Source of the DNA: Jejuia sp049889775
GTDB lineage: Bacteria > Bacteroidota > Bacteroidia > Flavobacteriales > Flavobacteriaceae
DNA: 64,000 bases
Assembly (NCBI GenBank): GCA_049889775.1
Contig: JBMHCT010000011.1
Location: forward strand, 186,001-250,000
Direction of reading: 5' to 3'
Positions 1 to 7,951 of the stretch are shown here, piece after piece; within the stretch, counting starts at the first letter, position 1, and each line of letters starts with the position of its first letter. The position numbers were made by a program, and so were the translations under genes. The notes beneath the pieces are model-generated. The model worked only from the letters and a program-made list of their open reading frames with translations. It searched no databases and had not been told where the DNA came from.

Positions 1-1
1 T

Positions 2-1021
2 AATACTTTGGCACAAGCCATTGTAGATTACAAGGCGAACCATTCTAAACAGGAATTGAATGATTTTATTGCGAAACTGCGCGTATTTGAAAATGGAGCT
101 CAAGATAATGCCGGGGCTTGGATTTGTCATAATTTTCCAAAAATTCATTGGATACGAAGTAATTATCAAACTTATGCTTATGGTGGGCCCAGTAGAAAAA
201 ATGTAGGTCCAAACTACTGGCAACCATTTGAAACTTCAACTGAAGGTCAATTAAATTGGCTCAAGGAGAATGTCATGAACAGTCACGGAGCTTTAGGTGA
301 TATTTATCCTGAACGTCGTTTTCACGCATGGGGAGATGGCGTTGTTAATTTTATGGAAGGTGGCGGAACCATACCTTGGATGGGATTGATTAATAAAGGC
401 CTTTTTGATATCAATGAACCGTCTTGGGGTGGTTGGGGCGGTCGTTTCACTAAGGAAAAAATGCCTGATTTTTGGTCAAGACATAAAGATATTAAGGAAG
501 ATGAAACGAAAGTAGCACCATTTTATACCTATCGCGAAGTGAGCGATTATTGGGTAGATCCCAAAGATCATAAAATATACAGCAATAACTATGTACCTAT
601 ATGGCGTTGGCGAGAGGCCATGTATAATGATCAAATTTGTAGAATGGATTGGTGTGTAAAACCTTTTAAGGAGGCGAATCATCATCCTGTTGCTGTTTTT
701 AATGGAGATGTCTCCAATACTATTATTAGGGGCAACGCGAATACAGGAGAAATCATTGACTTAGATGCATCTAAGTCTTATGATCCTGATGATGATCAAT
801 TAATTTATAACTGGTGGATTTATAAAGAACCTGGAACTTACTCAGGTAATGTTCTTATTGAAAACAACATCAAATCTAAGGCAAAATTACATATTCCAAC
901 TGGTGCGATGGGAAGTCAAATTCATCTTATTTTAGAGGTGAAAGATGATAATAAAATAGCTCCGTTATTTGACTACAGGCGTATTGTGATTGATGTGGAT
1001 AATGTGATTACCGACCAATAA
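2..1021 (+). CDS. DUF1593 family nucleoside-hydrolase-like / glycan-binding protein, 5'-truncated by window edge
   Basis: The reading frame is open to the left edge, so only the C-terminal 339 or so residues are visible; the TTG at position 8 is not a credible start. The motifs FMEGGGTIPWMGL and PSWGGWGGRF match the conserved core of DUF1593 proteins, which have an inosine/uridine nucleoside-hydrolase-like fold. A C-terminal Ig-like module (NHHPVAVFNGD, then LDASKSYDPDDDQ and YNWWIYKEPGTY) matches the domain that usually follows it. Members occur in polysaccharide utilization loci and some were first described as cellulose-binding, but their substrate is not settled. The gene ends just before a decayed fragment on the same strand. 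Family assignment is fairly secure; function is unknown. Confidence 0.75.
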   Translation, partial: NTLAQAIVDYKANHSKQELNDFIAKLRVFENGAQDNAGAWICHNFPKIHWIRSNYQTYAYGGPSRKNVGPNYWQPFETSTEGQLNWLKENVMNSHGALGDIYPERRFHAWGDGVVNFMEGGGTIPWMGLINKGLFDINEPSWGGWGGRFTKEKMPDFWSRHKDIKEDETKVAPFYTYREVSDYWVDPKDHKIYSNNYVPIWRWREAMYNDQICRMDWCVKPFKEANHHPVAVFNGDVSNTIIRGNANTGEIIDLDASKSYDPDDDQLIYNWWIYKEPGTYSGNVLIENNIKSKAKLHIPTGAMGSQIHLILEVKDDNKIAPLFDYRRIVIDVDNVITDQ

Positions 1022-1313
1022 ATTATTTCAAATTGAACAGAATGATATTGAAGCTTGGGGGTATTATGGTTTGTATTTGGCGGAAAAGCTTCGAGGTGGT
1101 ACTTTTTTGGAGACTTACAGGAAATCAGGAAAAGAAGGTGCACAATTTAAAGCAATTTTACATTTAGAAAAAGCACTAGAACATTGGAAAGATTTAACAG
1201 ATGCGATGGAACGTTATAACCTTTCTGTACTTCCAAATCAATTTGACCAACAATTTTCATGGCGCAAGCACATTAAAGATGCAGAGCAAGATATTTGGAT
1301 TGCTAAAGAATAA
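1008..1313 (+). pseudogene. C-terminal remnant of a larger (probably glycan-active) protein
   Basis: A frame closed upstream by a TGA at 1005-1007 is open from 1008 and encodes about 100 residues ending at 1313. It overlaps the end of the DUF1593 gene in another frame. No ATG begins it; the first near-cognate start is TTG at 1071, in the middle of a protein-like stretch (EAWGYYGLYLAEKLRGG is open and plausible before and across that codon). The helical tail (LEKALEHWKDLTDAMERYN) looks like the end of a long enzyme. I read it as the leftover 3' end of a deleted gene. It could instead be a frameshifted continuation or a small real protein. I do not recognise the parent family with confidence. 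Confidence 0.45.
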
Positions 1314-1323
1314 AACTATGATC

Positions 1324-1382
1324 ATGTCAACCCGAACTTGTTTCAGGGCCTCATAAGATTCTGAAATAAATTCAGAATGACA
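1324..1382. repeat. Flavobacterial intergenic palindromic repeat (two hairpins)
   Basis: Two small inverted repeats lie back to back: CCCGAACTTGTTTCAGGG and TTCTGAAATAAATTCAGAA. The motif (GAACTTGTTTCAGG, then a TCTGAAA...TTCAGAATGACA unit) resembles dispersed intergenic repeats that I know from Flavobacteriaceae genomes. It sits between a plus-strand remnant and the stop codon of the converging DUF5060 gene, so it may act as a bidirectional transcription stop. It has no strong U-tract of its own. Confidence 0.55.
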
Positions 1383-1384
1383 GA

Positions 1385-3217
1385 CTACTTTTTCTGCACA
1401 TAAACCACCCAATCCAAATCTTGATCTTTTGGTGGTAATCCTAATGATTGCTTGTTACCACCAGAAATCGTTTTAACTTTTCCTTTTTGAAGTTTGCCAC
1501 CTTTTCTTGGGTTATACCACATCACAGAATATTCACCTGAATTATCTTTCAAATCTAGATTAGATTCGCCCCCATTCTTTAAGAAAACAACATAGGTTTC
1601 ACCTTCATTGGCAAGCACATAATCACCTTTTGAAGAAATTAAACTATCATTGGATACCATTTTTTCAACAGGTACATTGTTATCCTTAAAAAAGTCCAAA
1701 CAAATTTTCCCTTGTTCCCAAAATAGATCTCTGGAACGATAGTCCTGACAGGTTAAATCTGAATGCGGATGCGCATAACCAAAATACCATTCCGTACCCC
1801 AAGCACCAGCCATCATCGCACCCCAAAGTCCATTTTTTCTAGCATCATTATGTTCTGGGTCTTCATCATCTGGTAAAAGCGAGTGTTGTGCGTCTCCAGG
1901 TTCGTCGCAAGCCACTGCCCAAGTTTTGCCTTCGGCTTCAGCCTCATTAAAAATTCTTAATACGCTACCATGAACATTTCTAAAATCTGGTTTGTTAGTT
2001 TGTAAAGATGCACCAGTAAACTTGCTGTTTTTTCCATAAATACCCGTATACCAATTCCCATTATGAATTACAATATGGCGATTATAGGGATCTATATTAG
2101 AAACATATTCGGCCAAGGTCAATCGACCTTGAACATCCACAGGAAAGGTTCTAATATTTTTTTGCCAATCGCCAGTTTCTTCGCATAAATTCCAGTTTAA
2201 CGCCAAATGGTGACCGAAGCGAGCCATTAGTTCGCGATAATATAGTTTGGTGTAAAGTCCAGTACCGCCATTGTCTAACAAGCCTTGGTTTTCAGCTTCT
2301 AAAGTTTTAAAATGTAAAAACATACCCAGTTTATCGGCATGCTCGAAAACCATCTCCCATTGATCCAGTTTAGATACATCAAATCGATCATAAGTACTGT
2401 AATCGACATAAGGAAATACGTTTTTATCATCGCCTTGAATGTTCATTGTGATAAATGAAAATACATTCATTCCTTTTGATGCTAAATAGTTAACGGCGCC
2501 AATAATATCTTTACCTTTTCCATCTTTCCATGTTGGGTCGCCTTCATTCCAATCTTGTTCATGAGCTTCCCAACTTTTAACTAAGTCGTCTTTAAAACTA
2601 TCATTATGAAACGTACCGTCAAACTCTTCATAAGCTAAAAAGTTCTCGGGAGCATCAGCTCCGCATTTTAGAAAATACTCACCATTACCGGCAAACTTTA
2701 AATAGCGCTTACCAACATATTCCAATCGTCCTTTTGCGCGCATATCTCTGCCAGTTTTATCAGTAGGAGCGATGGTAAATTCGCCTTCACTCTTATCCAT
2801 AAAACCAGCGGATTTAAGTTTTTTAGATTCTCTAACAGCAGCCCACTTATCTTTTACAAAACGCACTTTGTACGTCCAGTCCCCAATTTCGTCTGGTGCA
2901 AAATGCACTTTCCAAATATTACCTGAAGTAGCACTTGTATTGGCTGCATTGCCATCTGCAGCGAAATAACCAGGAATCTTATAAGATTTGCCAGAAACAT
3001 TATGACTAAATGTAACGTCTAGTTTATAATTTAGAAAAGGATTGTTAGTATCACTTTCTGAGGATTCAGGTCCTTGAAACTCTAAAGTTACTTTATGCCA
3101 TTCTTTTAATTCACCTTTAATTGTAGTATTTGACTCTTGTGAAAAAGAGGCAAGGGTGGTGAAAAGCAATAATAATATAGAAAGTCGTCGGTTTATAATT
3201 GAATGGAAGTTCTTCAT
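1385..3217 (-). CDS. DUF5060-domain secreted TIM-barrel protein, putative glycoside hydrolase
   Basis: I choose the start at ATG 3217 because it gives a normal signal peptide (MKNFHSIINRRLSILLLLFT...FSQ); the longer frame adds 21 residues of unlikely sequence. The protein has about 610 residues. Residues 35-130 match the DUF5060 beta-sandwich. The centre is a clan GH-A-like TIM barrel with two candidate acidic residues, one in NWNLCEETGDW (about residue 346-347) and one in ACDEPGDAQH (about 439). A C-terminal beta domain follows. DUF5060 proteins are common in algal-glycan loci, and many have no tested activity. Upstream lies a perfect 26-bp palindrome, suggesting separate control from the genes before it. 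A role in galactan depolymerisation is inference from context. Confidence 0.7.
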   Translation of the reverse strand: MKNFHSIINRRLSILLLLFTTLASFSQESNTTIKGELKEWHKVTLEFQGPESSESDTNNPFLNYKLDVTFSHNVSGKSYKIPGYFAADGNAANTSATSGNIWKVHFAPDEIGDWTYKVRFVKDKWAAVRESKKLKSAGFMDKSEGEFTIAPTDKTGRDMRAKGRLEYVGKRYLKFAGNGEYFLKCGADAPENFLAYEEFDGTFHNDSFKDDLVKSWEAHEQDWNEGDPTWKDGKGKDIIGAVNYLASKGMNVFSFITMNIQGDDKNVFPYVDYSTYDRFDVSKLDQWEMVFEHADKLGMFLHFKTLEAENQGLLDNGGTGLYTKLYYRELMARFGHHLALNWNLCEETGDWQKNIRTFPVDVQGRLTLAEYVSNIDPYNRHIVIHNGNWYTGIYGKNSKFTGASLQTNKPDFRNVHGSVLRIFNEAEAEGKTWAVACDEPGDAQHSLLPDDEDPEHNDARKNGLWGAMMAGAWGTEWYFGYAHPHSDLTCQDYRSRDLFWEQGKICLDFFKDNNVPVEKMVSNDSLISSKGDYVLANEGETYVVFLKNGGESNLDLKDNSGEYSVMWYNPRKGGKLQKGKVKTISGGNKQSLGLPPKDQDLDWVVYVQKK

Positions 3218-3257
3218 AATAGAATTATTTTTTAGCAGGTGAAAGTTAATAGTATTA

Positions 3258-3283
3258 TTTGTGTTTTGTATACAAAACACAAA
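3258..3283. promoter_or_regulatory. Perfect 26-bp palindrome, probable GntR-type operator
   Basis: The half-site TTTGTGTTTTGTA is followed immediately by its exact reverse complement, with no spacer, centred at 3270/3271. The core TTTTGTATACAAAA resembles operators of GntR/FadR-type regulators, including those of hexuronate metabolism (GTATAC core). It lies 41 bp upstream of the DUF5060 start and downstream of the 3328-5529 gene. No GntR gene is visible in the window, so the regulator would be encoded elsewhere. Confidence 0.6.
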
Positions 3284-3327
3284 ATTAATTTTTCTGTTTA
3301 AGAAAGGTGTTGTAAAATGGAGTTAGT

Positions 3328-5529
3328 TTATTGATACAATTCTTCCATCGTCCAATACGAGTCTCTTTCACCAATGCGGTTTTTAATGTTTTTTAAGCGC
3401 CATTCAAGAATAGGCGGGGCGTCGTTAAGTTCGGTTCTTATGTATGTTAGTACGCTAGCGAGCCATTCATCATCTTGATATTTCATACCCACCATAACTC
3501 CAGAATACTCCTTTCCATCAATTGGTCCTGTTAATCCGTTAAGTAGAATTTTTGCAGTAATTTCTTGATCTCCTTTAATTCTTGGAGACCCGATTAAAGA
3601 AGGCGCCAAATCGCCAATGCCTTTTCCATCCTTACCATGGCATGCTGCGCATATACTCTGGTAATTTTTATAGCCTTCAATTATTGCTTTTTTAACCTTA
3701 CTATTTTGTAATACATGCTTTTTCTTTAGTTGCTCCAATACAGGTGGTACATCTTTTAAGGCTTCTGTCCCAACGAAAGAAATAACTTCATTATTCATAT
3801 GTTTTTCTACAACCTCTTTTATTACAGCTTTAGTTTCGGTTGTTTTATACGTAGAAAATGAATTGACCAGTTGCAAAGGTATTTCAATGTTATTATCATC
3901 TTTTAAATCTATAATAGCTTTTAAAATTGTTTTATTGTCTTCCTTTAAAAAGGGTTCTCCTAATCTTATGGCAGCTTGTTTTACTCTTGGGTCCTCATCT
4001 TTTAAGCTCTTTAAAATAATCTCCTCATCTATTGCGTCTAAACCCTCTAAAGTCCAGAGCGCATGTAGTCTTCCTAGAGCATTATCCTCAGATGTAACCA
4101 TCTTCTTCAATCTGGGAAGAATAGATGTATCCTGTTTTAAAATGATTAGCTTTTGCGCATTTATTCTATACCATCCATTGGCATGACTTAAATAGGGTAT
4201 TAGTTCTTCTGAAGATTTATCTAGAAGCTTAACTGGTTTTGAAGGCTGTATTTCATTATGGACAATTCTATAAATTCTGCCCTTGCCAATATTTTTGTCT
4301 AACCCCATCTCTTCAATAACTGGTCTTAAAAAACTGCCTTTTCTTGTCCAATTACCTTCTTGAATTATGCCGCGATACATATCCACTACATACAAACAAC
4401 CATCTGGACCAGTTTTCATGTCTACTGGTCTAAAATTAGCATCTGTAGAGGCTAAAAACTCGGTATCGCCATACTTATTAGTTAAAACAGTTTTACCATT
4501 GATACGTTCTACTTTTGCTCTTCGTATCAATCGCCCAACAGGTTCTGGTATAAACAGATCACCATACATGGGCAATTTGTCTCCTAAGAATATGGCTTGA
4601 CCAGAGCTAGCTGTAAAGTGGTTTAATGTGCCATCTTCTCTCAAACGTTTAAAACCGCCTTGAACATCAGGAGTTCCAATAATGGGCCATACTGAATCAA
4701 AGCTTTTTTCTTTTTGTCCTTCTAACTCTAAATTGCCATAAGTAGGATGTCTTTGAAAGCCGAGTGCTGGATTTTCACCACCAGCACTAGAGTAATACAT
4801 TTGTCCAGTTTCATCTTGTGTTAGGCCCCATTGTCCGTCTGGCGCATCAAGCATGGTATCTGTTTCAATCTTGTTATGTGTAAATCTATAGCGCACGGAA
4901 CCTTTAGATAAATACATATAGTTATCAATATTCCACAGTATACTTGCCGTTTGGTGCTCTAGGTTACCGTTATCTCTTTTAGGAATATCTAAAAGTTTAA
5001 TTTTTTCATCGGCAACGTTATCGCCATTGGTATCGCGATAGCTCCAGATATGCCTGTTAAATGTTTCTCCAACAAGAACTCTGTCATCCAGAGGCATAAT
5101 AATTCTCGGTAAAATTAGGCTATCAATAAAGATCGTACTTTTATCCATTTTTCCATCGCCATTTGTATCTTCAAGTACAGAAATTCTACTCCAAGGTTCA
5201 TTTTCATCAGTTGCGTCCACATCTTGCATGTAGGTTAGCATTTCGGCAACATATAGTTTTCCATTAGCATCCCATTCCATTACAACAGGTTCATTTATCA
5301 TGGGTTCGCTGGCCACTAGCTCAATACTATAACCTTCTGGCAAATACATAGTTTTTAAGCTTTCCTCTGGAGATAAAAAATCAACCTTTGGAATTTTGAC
5401 CAAAGGTGGTTTTTTATAAATAACATCTGTATAAAGTTTTATATGTGCTTTATCGTTTCCGCAAGAAAAAAAACAAGCGATTAAAACTATAAGAGCAATT
5501 GATGCTAAAAAATGGTTGGTTTTCATCAT
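3328..5529 (-). CDS. Haem-binding lipoprotein: sorbosone-dehydrogenase-like beta-propeller (DUF7133 type) + HEAT + cytochrome c
   Basis: The 733-residue protein has a lipoprotein signal (IACFFSCGND), a beta-propeller region (LPEGYSIELVASEPMINEP, ...ANGKLYVAEM, ...DGCLYVVDMYRG) of the membrane-bound dehydrogenase type, a middle region with HEAT-like helices (DEDPRVKQAAIRLG), and a C-terminal cytochrome c domain with CAACH at about residues 627-631. This architecture is known from planctomycetes and marine Bacteroidota and is presumed to oxidise sugars or alcohols with electron transfer to haem; no substrate is established. Its ATG abuts the stop of the sulfatase gene with no gap, so the two are probably translationally coupled. 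The location is likely periplasmic or outer-membrane anchored. Confidence 0.75.
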   Translation of the reverse strand: MMKTNHFLASIALIVLIACFFSCGNDKAHIKLYTDVIYKKPPLVKIPKVDFLSPEESLKTMYLPEGYSIELVASEPMINEPVVMEWDANGKLYVAEMLTYMQDVDATDENEPWSRISVLEDTNGDGKMDKSTIFIDSLILPRIIMPLDDRVLVGETFNRHIWSYRDTNGDNVADEKIKLLDIPKRDNGNLEHQTASILWNIDNYMYLSKGSVRYRFTHNKIETDTMLDAPDGQWGLTQDETGQMYYSSAGGENPALGFQRHPTYGNLELEGQKEKSFDSVWPIIGTPDVQGGFKRLREDGTLNHFTASSGQAIFLGDKLPMYGDLFIPEPVGRLIRRAKVERINGKTVLTNKYGDTEFLASTDANFRPVDMKTGPDGCLYVVDMYRGIIQEGNWTRKGSFLRPVIEEMGLDKNIGKGRIYRIVHNEIQPSKPVKLLDKSSEELIPYLSHANGWYRINAQKLIILKQDTSILPRLKKMVTSEDNALGRLHALWTLEGLDAIDEEIILKSLKDEDPRVKQAAIRLGEPFLKEDNKTILKAIIDLKDDNNIEIPLQLVNSFSTYKTTETKAVIKEVVEKHMNNEVISFVGTEALKDVPPVLEQLKKKHVLQNSKVKKAIIEGYKNYQSICAACHGKDGKGIGDLAPSLIGSPRIKGDQEITAKILLNGLTGPIDGKEYSGVMVGMKYQDDEWLASVLTYIRTELNDAPPILEWRLKNIKNRIGERDSYWTMEELYQ

Positions 5530-6966
5530 TTAAAAAGGTGTTTGAGACTTCTTGAGATTTAATGATTTTTTTCGAGCTTCTTGCAATCGGTTCTCTTCTT
5601 TAATAACATTTTCTGGATGCGGATCGAACCATTGCGGATCCATGTTTTTTGAATCCCAAACTTTATAGGCTCCATTCAATTCAGCAACAATTTCCGGGTA
5701 GTTCTCTGCAATATCGTTGCGCTCATAACTGTCGGCTTCTAAATCAAAAAGCAATAATTTATCTTTATAAGCACTTTTATAAAGTTTGTATTTTCCTTTT
5801 CTAACACCATACTCAAATCCTCCCACAGAACGCCAGAATAACATATCATGAGGCGCTTCATCCAATTCATTTTTAATGTACGGCAATAAATTTTTACCTT
5901 CTAGTTGTGGTTCATTTGTAATGTCTCCACCAGCGGCAGCAAGAAAAGTAGGGAATAGGTCTAGGGCAATAATAGGATTGTCATAAATTTGTTCTGCCTT
6001 TATAGCTTCAGGCCATCTCATGAAAAATGGAACTTTTATTCCGCCTTCAAAAATTTGGCCTTTATGCCCACGATAAGGTCTATTGTCGGCATATGTGGCT
6101 CTTCCTCCATTATCACTTAAATAAACAATAATAGTATTGTCTTTAATATTATTGGCAACCAATGTCGAATCAATTTTCCCCATACAATGGTCTACTCCGT
6201 TTACCAGCGCACCATAAACACTTCTGCCAGCATATTCAATATGTTTGGTGCTTTCCAAATATTGTTTTGTAGCATGGTCAGGCGCATGAGGTGCATTATA
6301 AGCTAAATACATAAAAAACGGTTTTTCGTCTTTTTTAGTAATAAAGTTAATAGCTTCTTGCGTGAAATCATTTGTTAAATACGTCAATTCTTCCTCTGGA
6401 ACAGGAGTGCCATTTCTGTACACCATATGAGACGGATCTTTAGGAATACCCCAGTAGTTCATACCGCCACCAGGGAAACCAAACCAATGATCAAAACCTT
6501 GTTCTGTTGGATAGAGATTTGGGTGATCGCCTAAATGCCATTTTCCAATAGCACTCGTGCGGTATCCTTGTTCCTTGAGAGCTTCGGAGATCATCTTTTC
6601 TGAAAGAGGCGTGCCGACAGTATCGTCATTATCTTCTTTATAGGGCATATTACAATCATGTCCAAAACGTGCTTGATACCTTCCGGTCATGATACCTGCT
6701 CTTGACGGACTGCAATAAGGATGTGTAACATATCCGTTAGAAAAAACAACTCCTTCATTGGCCATCCGATCTAAATTAGGCGTTGGAATATCGGTACAAC
6801 CATTAAAACCTACATCTGCCCAACCTTGATCATCGGTTAGTACCAATATGATATTTGGTTTTGATGTTGGCCGTTCTTTTGTGGCAGAATTGTCTGCGGA
6901 TAGTGCTTCGTTTTGTTTGCAAGAAACGATGCTGCCTAAAAGCACAAGGAAAATAAATACTCTCAT
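5530..6966 (-). CDS. S1-family sulfatase, lipoprotein
   Basis: I choose ATG 6966 over the in-frame TTG at 6993, since it directly precedes the lipoprotein signal MRVFIFLVLLGSIVSC. The motif CSPSRAGIMTG (Cys at about residue 85) is the formylglycine-modification site of type I (S1) sulfatases. The N-terminal metal-binding NIILVLTDDQGWADVG and the mid-protein GKWHLG motif also fit. At about 478 residues it has the normal family length. It would hydrolyse a sulfate ester on an algal glycan, and L-galactose-6-sulfate is a reasonable guess from the neighbouring pathway. The S1 subfamily cannot be assigned by eye. An anaerobic or FGE-type maturase is not seen in the window. Confidence 0.88.
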   Translation of the reverse strand: MRVFIFLVLLGSIVSCKQNEALSADNSATKERPTSKPNIILVLTDDQGWADVGFNGCTDIPTPNLDRMANEGVVFSNGYVTHPYCSPSRAGIMTGRYQARFGHDCNMPYKEDNDDTVGTPLSEKMISEALKEQGYRTSAIGKWHLGDHPNLYPTEQGFDHWFGFPGGGMNYWGIPKDPSHMVYRNGTPVPEEELTYLTNDFTQEAINFITKKDEKPFFMYLAYNAPHAPDHATKQYLESTKHIEYAGRSVYGALVNGVDHCMGKIDSTLVANNIKDNTIIVYLSDNGGRATYADNRPYRGHKGQIFEGGIKVPFFMRWPEAIKAEQIYDNPIIALDLFPTFLAAAGGDITNEPQLEGKNLLPYIKNELDEAPHDMLFWRSVGGFEYGVRKGKYKLYKSAYKDKLLLFDLEADSYERNDIAENYPEIVAELNGAYKVWDSKNMDPQWFDPHPENVIKEENRLQEARKKSLNLKKSQTPF

Positions 6967-7093
6967 CTTAAGAAAGAAGTTTAGTTTGTTCAATGCAATT
7001 TAATAATTTATAAATCTATTCTGAACTTTCTGGTTCATACCACATACAGATATAATCATTTGTATTGTAAATTGCTAAGTGAGTGATTAGTAA

Positions 7094-7894
7094 TTACAAT
7101 AGAGAATTGAAAAACAGAAGCGTGTCTTTAATATGAACTTGCCAGTACTCCCATTCATGAGCACCTTCAAATTCTTCATAAATGTGTGAAATGTTGTTGG
7201 CTTCTAGTGACTTATGTAACGCCCTGTTATGTTCTATGAGTAAATCGTCTTTACCGCAATCAAAGCGTAAGGGCAATAAAGTGTTCCTGTTATTTAAAAT
7301 AGATTTTAAAACAGAAACCTCGTCTAAACTGATATCTGGATAAAGGTGTTGAGGCTCTTCAACAAAAAGAGGCATTTGATCTATATGCGTAATTGAAGAA
7401 TGCCCTGAAATACCACTAAAAAGATTAGAATATTTTGCTCCTAAATGGAGTGCTCCATAACCTCCCATGGATAGCCCTGAAATAAAGAATTTAGAGTTTT
7501 GGGATGTTGCATCAATGTTTTCCAATATTACATGACGCACATCATCTACAATCCATTGCTCAAAGTTTTTTTGATTATGCGGTAAATAAGCTGAACCGTC
7601 GCCCCATAAACCATCAGAAGGCATAGCAATAATAAAAGGTGAAATCTCTTTGGAATTAATCATTTTATCTGCAGTAAAATGAACACCAGCTTTATGCGCC
7701 CAAATCCAAGCACTGCCGTAAACTCCATGCATCAAAATAATAACTGGTAAATCTTGTACATCTTCAACTTTTGGCACATAAACACAAATATCACCGCGAC
7801 CTTGTAGGTTATGAGTTTTTACAGTAATAAACCTAAGGTTGTTACTTTCGAACTCAGGATTGGATATTTCAGTTGTTCGGAATTTAGACGACAT
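7094..7894 (-). CDS. Esterase-D / CE1-like alpha/beta hydrolase
   Basis: The 266-residue alpha/beta hydrolase has a GLSMGGYGAL nucleophile elbow (Ser about 142), acidic residues in FDCGKDDLL (about 212-217) and His in EGAHEWEYW (about 246). This matches the esterase D / feruloyl esterase-like family, which removes acyl groups from sugars or small thioesters. There is no signal peptide, so it probably acts in the cytoplasm. It lies between the GH2 and sulfatase genes on the same strand (gaps of 57 and 127 bp). The substrate is unknown; deacylation of imported oligosaccharides is possible. Confidence 0.75.
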   Translation of the reverse strand: MSSKFRTTEISNPEFESNNLRFITVKTHNLQGRGDICVYVPKVEDVQDLPVIILMHGVYGSAWIWAHKAGVHFTADKMINSKEISPFIIAMPSDGLWGDGSAYLPHNQKNFEQWIVDDVRHVILENIDATSQNSKFFISGLSMGGYGALHLGAKYSNLFSGISGHSSITHIDQMPLFVEEPQHLYPDISLDEVSVLKSILNNRNTLLPLRFDCGKDDLLIEHNRALHKSLEANNISHIYEEFEGAHEWEYWQVHIKDTLLFFNSLL

Positions 7895-7951
7895 TTTATT
7901 TCTCTAGTTTCTTATTCATCTTAATTAAAGAGGCAACCATTACAGAAATCT

